A stretch of DNA of 6,763 nucleotides from Fredericiella sp038205395 (GTDB taxonomy: Bacteria; Chloroflexota; Anaerolineae; Caldilineales; Caldilineaceae), in contig JBBRBX010000186.1 of the NCBI GenBank assembly GCA_038205395.1, forward strand, positions 1 to 6,763, written 5' to 3'. This document shows, in pieces, positions 1 to 4,486 of the stretch (position 1 is the stretch's first letter; the number at the start of each line of letters is the position of its first letter). The notes under the pieces are model-generated. The model was given only the letters and a program-made list of their open reading frames with translations, was not told where the DNA came from and ran no database searches. The position numbers were made by a program, and so were the translations under genes.

Positions 1-39
1 AGCCATTGCTTGTACAGTAACTTCTGCGGCGATTAGCAT
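1..39 (-). CDS. Start of an unidentified protein, cut by the left window edge
   Basis: On the minus strand an ATG at 39-37 opens a frame of 13 codons (MLIAAEVTVQAMA) that runs off the window. It is called a gene because a consensus Shine-Dalgarno GGAGG (51-47) lies 7 nt upstream and a sigma70-like promoter (99-71) lies a little further up. Thirteen residues are too few to name a family. The peptide does not look like a signal sequence, since it has an acidic residue at position 6 and no basic N-terminus, so a cytoplasmic protein is more likely. The gene is divergent to the Ig-like fragment that starts within about 100 bp. The gene call is moderately sure; its function is unknown. Confidence 0.55.
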   Translation of the reverse strand, partial: MLIAAEVTVQAMA

Positions 40-46
40 TCCTCAC

Positions 47-51
47 CCTCC
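47..51 (-). promoter_or_regulatory. Shine-Dalgarno of the leftward partial gene
   Basis: Read on the minus strand this is GGAGG, followed by a 7-nt spacer and then ATG (39-37). The perfect match and ideal spacing are the main reason for calling the gene that leaves the window at the left edge. Confidence 0.55.
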
Positions 52-552
52 TTGGTTTTCATCGACCTGGATTGTGACCTGCTAATCGTCGTTTGTCATT
101 TCTCTACGCACTTTGATGCACTTTTACCGGAAACTAAAGTAACCGGGTCTGTGGTGAAATGGACGGCGCCGGCGAACCAGAGTGCAGTCAGCTTGGCGGT
201 GCTTATGGCGGGTACAGACAACAACGGCGCCTTCTATTATCCAGCCGTGCAGGCGCAGTTCGATGAGGCTGTAGACCCGGCTAGTGTTAACAGCCAGACT
301 GTGATTGTCACTGATGCAGCAGGCAAAGCTATGCGGGCGGATGTACGGTACGACGGTGTGGCGGATCAACTGCAGTTGCTGCTGCGGGATGAGCCACAGA
401 CGGGACAGTCCTATGCCGTGACCATCACCGCGGGCGTGAAAGATTTGCGTGGCAATGCGATGGCTGCCAACTATACTTGGAGTTTTACCATTACGGACGT
501 GCGCCAACCGGGCGGGCAGCTAAAGGTGTTCCTCCCCAGTATCCAGCGCTGA
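52..552 (+). CDS. C-terminal fragment of a secreted Ig-like (Big_5-type) protein, probably a 5'-truncated remnant
   Basis: The frame opens after an in-frame TAG at 34-36 and its first possible start is a TTG at 52 with no Shine-Dalgarno. GTG 151 and ATG 208 are no better. From about base 160 it reads as one bacterial Ig-like domain of the Big_5/SbsA type: PANQSAVSLAV, then QAQFDEAVDPASVNSQTVIV, then YAVTITAGVKDLRGNAMA and YTWSFTI just before the end. Such domains are structural modules in cell-surface and exported proteins. It closes with a short linker and the tail LKVFLPSIQR, which resembles the end of the next gene. There is no signal peptide or membrane segment, so as it stands it could not be exported by Sec. 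The first 35 or so codons look non-coding and overlap the promoter of the divergent gene. I infer the 3' end of a formerly longer gene. A small intact gene with a weak start is the alternative. Confidence 0.55.
   Translation: MVFIDLDCDLLIVVCHFSTHFDALLPETKVTGSVVKWTAPANQSAVSLAVLMAGTDNNGAFYYPAVQAQFDEAVDPASVNSQTVIVTDAAGKAMRADVRYDGVADQLQLLLRDEPQTGQSYAVTITAGVKDLRGNAMAANYTWSFTITDVRQPGGQLKVFLPSIQR
71..99 (-). promoter_or_regulatory. Candidate sigma70-type promoter of the leftward gene
   Basis: On the minus strand ATGACA (99-94, 5 of 6 bases matching TTGACA) and CACAAT (76-71, 4 of 6 matching TATAAT) are separated by exactly 17 nt. Transcription would start near position 64, giving a leader of about 25 nt before the ATG at 39. 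It lies inside the nominal open frame of the plus-strand Ig-like fragment, which suggests the first part of that frame is not really coding. Confidence 0.4.
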
Positions 553-564
553 AGTAAAGTGCAG

Positions 565-602
565 AAAACACCGGCTGTCGCTGAGGCAGCCGGTGTTTTT
601 TT
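565..602 (+). terminator. Strong intrinsic terminator after the Ig-like fragment
   Basis: A perfect 13-bp stem (565-577 pairing with 587-599, core CACCGGCTG/CAGCCGGTG) has a 9-nt loop, and a run of seven T follows the G of the right arm (596-602). It starts 12 nt after the TGA (550-552). It isolates the propeller gene downstream from transcription arriving from the left, so that gene needs its own promoter. Confidence 0.88.
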
Positions 603-653
603 GTAAAGCGCAGGCAACGAATTTGGTGGAGAACAACTATAAAACGGCTAGCA

Positions 654-684
654 AACGCTTTCTGTAACGCTTCTCGTAACGCTT
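654..684 (+). repeat. Three AACGCTT direct repeats in exact 12-bp phase, possible operator
   Basis: AACGCTT occurs at 654-660, 666-672 and 678-684, each copy starting exactly 12 bp after the previous one. Copies two and three share the longer GTAACGCTT. The array sits between the terminator and the candidate -10 of the propeller gene, about 30 to 60 bp upstream of the expected transcription start, where activators commonly bind. Tandem direct repeats near one helical turn are typical of sites for response regulators that bind as head-to-tail dimers, but no regulator is identified here. The 5-bp inverted repeat TGAGG/CCTCA (684-688 and 693-697) abuts the last copy. Confidence 0.55.
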
Positions 685-708
685 GAGGATCGCCTCATTT
701 GCTATTCT
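683..708 (+). promoter_or_regulatory. Candidate extended -10 promoter of the propeller protein gene
   Basis: TGCTATTCT (700-708) is an extended -10 (TGn followed by TATTCT). The best upstream element, TTGAGG (683-688), is only 14 nt away, shorter than the usual 17, so recognition would lean on the TG motif or on an activator at the adjoining AACGCTT repeats. Transcription would start near 715, leaving a leader of roughly 38 nt. Confidence 0.35.
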
Positions 709-735
709 CTTGGCGACAAGTCCGTTCTGTTTATC

Positions 736-743
736 GAGAGGAG
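736..743 (+). promoter_or_regulatory. Ribosome binding site of the propeller protein gene
   Basis: GAGAGGAG ends 9 nt before the ATG at 753. It supports that start, which is also the one that puts a complete signal peptide at the N-terminus. Confidence 0.6.
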
Positions 744-752
744 TGAGAGATC

Positions 753-3602
753 ATGAACATACGTAGTTGGTTAGCCCGCAATGCAATTGCTTTATGCCTG
801 TTGCTCAATTTGCTGGCAGGATCCATCGTCACAGCGCCGGTTGTGCAGGCTGAAGGCGCCGCCGTGCAGGCGGCAGGCGATGAAGCGTGGGATAACCGCT
901 TTGGTCTGCCCGGCGTCGAAGGTGGCGAGGTGGATTCGGTGGCTGTGGCGGCCAATGGCGACATCTACATTGCCGGACGCTTTACCAAGGCCGGCAATGT
1001 GGAAGCCAACCATATTGCTCGTTGGGATGGGCGGCAGTTTCATCCTTTGGGTGAGGGGCTGAATGATGCTCCCGCTCAGATCGTTACCGATGGCAATGAT
1101 GTTTACGCTGTCGGCGGCTTTAGTGCGGCCGGCTTTGTCAGCGCCAATGGGATTGCGCGTTGGGACGGCACGGAATGGTCGGCTGTCGGCGCCGGCGAAG
1201 GCGCTACAAATGAATATGGCGATCACGGCTGGCTGTATTCGGCGACGATCTATGCAGGTCAATTAATTATTGGCGGCCAGTTCCGCGCCGTGGACGGCGT
1301 TGCCGCCAATAACATCGCTGCTTGGGACGGCACAGGTTGGTCGGCTCTAGATATGGGCGTGGGTGAATTAGATTGGGACGGCAACTGGATCCCACAGGGT
1401 GAAGTGCATGCCCTGCTGGCCGTGGGTGACAAATTGTATGTCGGCGGCAGCTTTGCGCTCGCTGATGCCGTCACCGTCAACTCGCTGGCAGTCTGGAACG
1501 GCAGCCAGTGGGCAGCTATAGGCGGCGGCGTGCAGATGCGTGAAGACGGGCAGACAAACCTTGGCAAAGTAGTGGCGTTGGCCTATGGCGGCAACACCTT
1601 GTATGCCGGCGGCTATTTCAACCTGGCTGATGGCAAGTCTGCCGATTATGTAGCCCAATATAACGGCGGCGTATGGAGCGCTTTGGGTGCGGGAGTCAAG
1701 CCGAAACAATTTTCTACCGAGTCTCCGATCAGCACGCTGCTCTATATGGATGGGCTGCTTTATGCCGGCGGCGATTTCACGGCTGCGGGCGGCAAGAATG
1801 TTGACCTGATCGCAGCCTGGGATGGCGCGAACTGGAGTGAAGTGGCCGGCGGCATTGCCAACGAAGGCTATGATAAGGTGTACACCTTGGCAGCCGGCGG
1901 CGACTTCGTGGTGGCGGGCGGGTACTTCCGTGTGATCAGTAACAAGCGGGTAGAGAGTGTTTCCATCTTATCTGGCGGCGACTGGCTTGCATTGGGGCAA
2001 GGCGTCTCCACAGATTATGGCGATACACCCGGTAAACCGCATGCGTTGGCGGCGGATGAACAGGACAATATTTATGTCGGTGGTGAGTTCACTCGCTTGG
2101 GGGGTCTAGCAGCCAAAAATATCGGCATGTGGGATGGCCAACACTGGCAGAACATTGGTGATGCTGACAGCTATGTTACGGCGCTGGTCGTGGGTGATGG
2201 CTTTCTCTATGCGGGTGGCAATTTCACCCAAATTGGCGGCGTAGCAGCCAGCCATGTGGCCGCCATGAATTTGCAGACCCGCCAATGGTCGCCGCTCAGC
2301 AGCGGCATCAACGACACTGTCAACGCGCTGGCCTACAGTGACGGCATCTTGTATGCCGGCGGCGCCTTCAAATCAGCAGGCAACGTCAATGCTGAAGATG
2401 TAGCCTACTGGGATGGTGCGGCCTGGCACGCCTTTGGCGCCAAAGCGCGTATCTTTGAAGTCGGTGATAAGGGCGGTGAAGTGGGGACCTATGTCAATGC
2501 GGTGGCAGTCGCTGGGGACAGCGTCTATATTGGTGGTCACTTCCAGACCATTCAGTTTGGAACCAATACACAGGATTTAAGCAGTTTTGCCGTCGTGCAC
2601 AATGTGGTGGAGTGGAATGCGGCCACAGACAGTTGGGGTAGGGTGGGTACGCCAGCGCAGCCTGGTGTCACTACAGGCGGCTACAGCGGCTTTGGCACCG
2701 ATGTTTATGCATTGGCTCTAGTAGGCAACTCGCTCTTTATCGGCGGCAAATTTAATCAGGCCGGCGGCGCAGCGGCGGCGGGTGGCCTAGCACGTTGGGA
2801 TCGAGCGGTCGAGCAATGGATTTCAATTGACGGCAGCTTGGGTGGCTTGGATGATGCGCATGTGCGTGGTCTCGCCCCTTCCGGAGCTGATCTGCTGGTG
2901 GCGGGTAAATTCACCAGCGCCGGCGCCGCCCCCGCACGCTACATCGCTCGCTTGGACACGACGACCAACCAGTGGACTGCATTGGGCAGTGGTCTGCGCT
3001 GGTATAACGACATCTATACACAGGCAGACACCGTACTGGCCGCACCATCAGGTGTCTACGTGGGCGGCCAGTTTGATCGGGCAGGAGAGAAGGGATCACT
3101 AGGTTTTGCCCGCTGGAATGGTGCAATGGGCACACCCAATCTGACACCTGGCGAGGGAGGGGCAGTGCAGGCGGATGGCATCCGGGCTACCTTTCCAGCC
3201 GGCGCCGTGGGAGAAGATAGCGTTGCCATACTGACGCGCAGCCCACAGCCCGGCTATGCTTTGCCTGAAGGCTGGGCCGGACTTTACGGTATGCGTGTGG
3301 GCGCCACAACCTTGAGCGGCAAGCAGTTGGCGCAAACAAATAAGCCGTACACCGTGCAGGCGCAGTTCACGGATGCAGAGTTGGCGGCGGCGGGGATAGC
3401 GGATTCGGCGACACTACAGTTGGTTGCCTGGGATGGGACAGCGTGGCAGTCGATTCAAAGCTGCAGCGGCTGCGGTGTAGATTTGCAGGCGAAGCTGGTA
3501 ACAGGCGTCACTGAGCAACTGCAGCCGCTGGCACTGGTCGGACAAGTTCCTGAGGGACAGCAGTCGGGCAGTAAGCTCTATCTGCCGGCAGTTACGCGCT
3601 AA
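753..3602 (+). CDS. Secreted Rax2/kelch-like beta-propeller protein with ZU5-like domain and C-terminal YLP tail
   Basis: This is a 949-residue exported protein, substrate or partner unknown. Residues 1-33 form a Sec signal peptide: basic MNIRSWLARN, a hydrophobic core, and probable cleavage after PVVQA. Residues 57 to about 790 hold roughly 14 repeats of 45-70 residues with the pattern L-Y-x-G-G-x-F-x-x-A-G, then N-x-I-A-x-W-D-G-x-x-W-x-x-L-G-x-G. The LYxGGxF motifs start near residues 71, 117, 171, 228, 283, 336, 385, 440, 485, 532, 591, 661, 714 and 768. This resembles the propeller repeats of Rax2-type and kelch proteins. Residues 797-930 look like a bacterial ZU5-like domain (GEGGAVQADGIRATFPAGAV), with a CSGC pair (904, 907) that could form a disulfide. 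The last ten residues, SKLYLPAVTR, match the tail of the upstream fragment. No catalytic motif is seen, so adhesion, binding or a surface scaffold is likelier than an enzyme. It is transcribed alone between two terminators. Confidence 0.85.
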   Translation: MNIRSWLARNAIALCLLLNLLAGSIVTAPVVQAEGAAVQAAGDEAWDNRFGLPGVEGGEVDSVAVAANGDIYIAGRFTKAGNVEANHIARWDGRQFHPLGEGLNDAPAQIVTDGNDVYAVGGFSAAGFVSANGIARWDGTEWSAVGAGEGATNEYGDHGWLYSATIYAGQLIIGGQFRAVDGVAANNIAAWDGTGWSALDMGVGELDWDGNWIPQGEVHALLAVGDKLYVGGSFALADAVTVNSLAVWNGSQWAAIGGGVQMREDGQTNLGKVVALAYGGNTLYAGGYFNLADGKSADYVAQYNGGVWSALGAGVKPKQFSTESPISTLLYMDGLLYAGGDFTAAGGKNVDLIAAWDGANWSEVAGGIANEGYDKVYTLAAGGDFVVAGGYFRVISNKRVESVSILSGGDWLALGQGVSTDYGDTPGKPHALAADEQDNIYVGGEFTRLGGLAAKNIGMWDGQHWQNIGDADSYVTALVVGDGFLYAGGNFTQIGGVAASHVAAMNLQTRQWSPLSSGINDTVNALAYSDGILYAGGAFKSAGNVNAEDVAYWDGAAWHAFGAKARIFEVGDKGGEVGTYVNAVAVAGDSVYIGGHFQTIQFGTNTQDLSSFAVVHNVVEWNAATDSWGRVGTPAQPGVTTGGYSGFGTDVYALALVGNSLFIGGKFNQAGGAAAAGGLARWDRAVEQWISIDGSLGGLDDAHVRGLAPSGADLLVAGKFTSAGAAPARYIARLDTTTNQWTALGSGLRWYNDIYTQADTVLAAPSGVYVGGQFDRAGEKGSLGFARWNGAMGTPNLTPGEGGAVQADGIRATFPAGAVGEDSVAILTRSPQPGYALPEGWAGLYGMRVGATTLSGKQLAQTNKPYTVQAQFTDAELAAAGIADSATLQLVAWDGTAWQSIQSCSGCGVDLQAKLVTGVTEQLQPLALVGQVPEGQQSGSKLYLPAVTR
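921..3122 (+). repeat. About 14 degenerate in-frame repeats encoding propeller blades
   Basis: The coding sequence is built of units of about 135-210 bp, each encoding an LYxGGxF...WDGxxW blade. The units have mostly diverged at DNA level, but short identities remain, for example CTTGTATGCCGGCGGC at 1598-1613 and again at 2348-2363. The unit at residues 585-655 is longer because of an insertion (QFGTNTQDLSSFAVVHNV). The last unit lacks the closing W-x-x-L strand and runs directly into the ZU5-like domain. Confidence 0.75.
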
Positions 3603-3614
3603 CCAAATATTAGT

Positions 3615-3655
3615 AAACAAGCGCCGAGGGTCTGTACAGCTCTCGGTGCTTGTTT
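3615..3655. terminator. Bidirectional hairpin terminator between convergent genes
   Basis: A 14-bp stem (3615-3628 with 3642-3655) has AAACAAGC pairing with GCTTGTTT, one G-U pair, and CCGAG pairing with CTCGG, around a 13-nt loop. Because the arms begin with A and end with T, the hairpin is followed by a U-rich arm on either strand. It lies 12 nt after the plus-strand stop (3600-3602) and 1 nt beyond the minus-strand stop (3659-3657), so it probably ends both transcripts. The trailing T runs are short, so it is weaker than the terminator at 565-602. Confidence 0.7.
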
Positions 3656-3656
3656 G

Positions 3657-4313
3657 TTAGCGCGGATTCTCCACCCCAACCTGTGCACACATAGCCAGCA
3701 GAGGGCAGGTAGAGCAGTGAGGACGGCTGCCGGTGCAGATGTGTTTGCCGAATGGCACAAGCAGCCGGTTAATTTCAATCCAGTAGGCGCGCGGCAGCTT
3801 CTTTTCCAGTGCTGCCATCGTCTGCTCAGGCGAGCGGGCGTCTATATAGCCCCAGCGGTTGGTGACTCGGTGTACGTGCACATCGACACTAATACTGGGG
3901 ATGCCGCAGGCAATGCCCAGTACAAGATTGGCGCATTTTGGGCCAACCCCGTGCAACGCGGTAAGCAGCGTGAAGTCGCATGGCAGTTCACCGCCATACT
4001 GGGTCGTGATGGTTTGGGCGATATCCCATATCTGCTGCGCTTTGGCCTCATGAAAGGTGCAGGGCGAGATGAGCGCATCGATCTGCCTCGGCTCCAGAGC
4101 CAACAGTTGGGCGGGGGTGCGCGCGGCGGTAAAGAGTCGTTGGGCGCAGACAATGGTCGTTTCGTCGTAGGTGCGAATTGAGATCATACAGGCCAGCAAC
4201 TGCTCAAAGGGTGAGCGATAGCCGTCATCAGCCAACGCAAAAAGCGCAGCCGGTGGATAGGGTGACACTGCTTGGCGCAGAAGTGCTATGGCGTTATCGA
4301 TGTCAAATGGCAT
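3657..4313 (-). CDS. nth: Endonuclease III, HhH-GPD [4Fe-4S] DNA glycosylase/AP lyase
   Basis: This base-excision repair enzyme removes oxidised pyrimidines from DNA and nicks the resulting abasic site by beta-elimination. From the ATG at 4313 it has 218 residues, normal for the family (about 210). The helix-hairpin-helix is LHGVGPKCANL (120-130), with the Schiff-base lysine at 126. The essential aspartate is D144 in SVDVHVHR. Cysteines 193, 200, 203 and 209 have the C-x6-C-x2-C-x5-C spacing of the iron-sulfur cluster loop. The early helix reads MISIRTYDETT, where the E. coli enzyme has SAQATD; such R-T-x-D-E variants are common in homologues. A TTG at 4322 would add three residues, but it lies only 2 nt from the weak GATAGG (4330-4325), which is 11 nt from the ATG, so the ATG is preferred. 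The gene stands alone, convergent with the propeller gene and divergent from the kinase gene. All key residues are present, so it should be active. Confidence 0.92.
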   Translation of the reverse strand: MPFDIDNAIALLRQAVSPYPPAALFALADDGYRSPFEQLLACMISIRTYDETTIVCAQRLFTAARTPAQLLALEPRQIDALISPCTFHEAKAQQIWDIAQTITTQYGGELPCDFTLLTALHGVGPKCANLVLGIACGIPSISVDVHVHRVTNRWGYIDARSPEQTMAALEKKLPRAYWIEINRLLVPFGKHICTGSRPHCSTCPLLAMCAQVGVENPR

Positions 4314-4441
4314 CTTTATCAAAGCCTATCCGTTTTCTGGCAACAACACATCTGAATGTCGATAGGAAATGACCTTGAACTGGTTTTGGCATAAGCGTGC
4401 ATTCCTTTCTTTTTGCCCCATAGTGTGGAGTAAAGCGGTAG

Positions 4442-4469
4442 TTTAGCAGCCTGCAAGGTATGCTATAAT
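4442..4469 (+). promoter_or_regulatory. Extended -10 promoter of the sensor kinase gene
   Basis: TGCTATAAT (4461-4469) is a perfect extended -10 element: TG, one base, then consensus TATAAT. The -35 position offers only a weak TTTAGC (4442-4447, 16-nt spacer), as is usual for extended -10 promoters. Transcription would start near 4476, directly at the Shine-Dalgarno, giving a leader of only about 10 nt. Confidence 0.6.
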
Positions 4470-4476
4470 CGTTCGC

Positions 4477-4481
4477 GGAGG
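4477..4481 (+). promoter_or_regulatory. Shine-Dalgarno of the sensor kinase gene
   Basis: GGAGG lies 5 nt before the ATG at 4487 and fixes that start. It lies practically at the predicted 5' end of the transcript. Confidence 0.65.
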
Positions 4482-4486
4482 AAGAT

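Noticed and set aside
124..507. Minus-strand open frame of 127 codons
   Set aside because: It is antisense to the Ig-like domain, has no start signal, and its translation shows no domain character; the plus frame has a clear Big_5-type pattern.
638..643. TATAAA as the -10 of the propeller gene
   Set aside because: No usable -35 lies 16-18 nt upstream, and it would place the AACGCTT repeats in the transcript; TGCTATTCT at 700-708 fits better.
3570..3599. C-terminal LP tail as a sortase signal
   Set aside because: There is no LPxTG, no hydrophobic segment and no basic cluster after it; the chain ends four residues after LP.
3654..4181. Plus-strand open frame of 175 codons over nth
   Set aside because: The minus strand here encodes a complete endonuclease III with all catalytic and iron-sulfur residues; this frame is its shadow.
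4315..4343. TTGCCA-N17-GATAAA on the minus strand as an nth promoter
   Set aside because: The -10 would directly touch the ATG at 4313, so transcription would start inside the coding region. I found no other convincing nth promoter in 4314-4486.
4325..4366. Inverted pair CCTATC / GATAGG in the divergent region
   Set aside because: Six bases with a 30-nt gap in a region this size is not beyond chance, and it does not align with the promoter elements.
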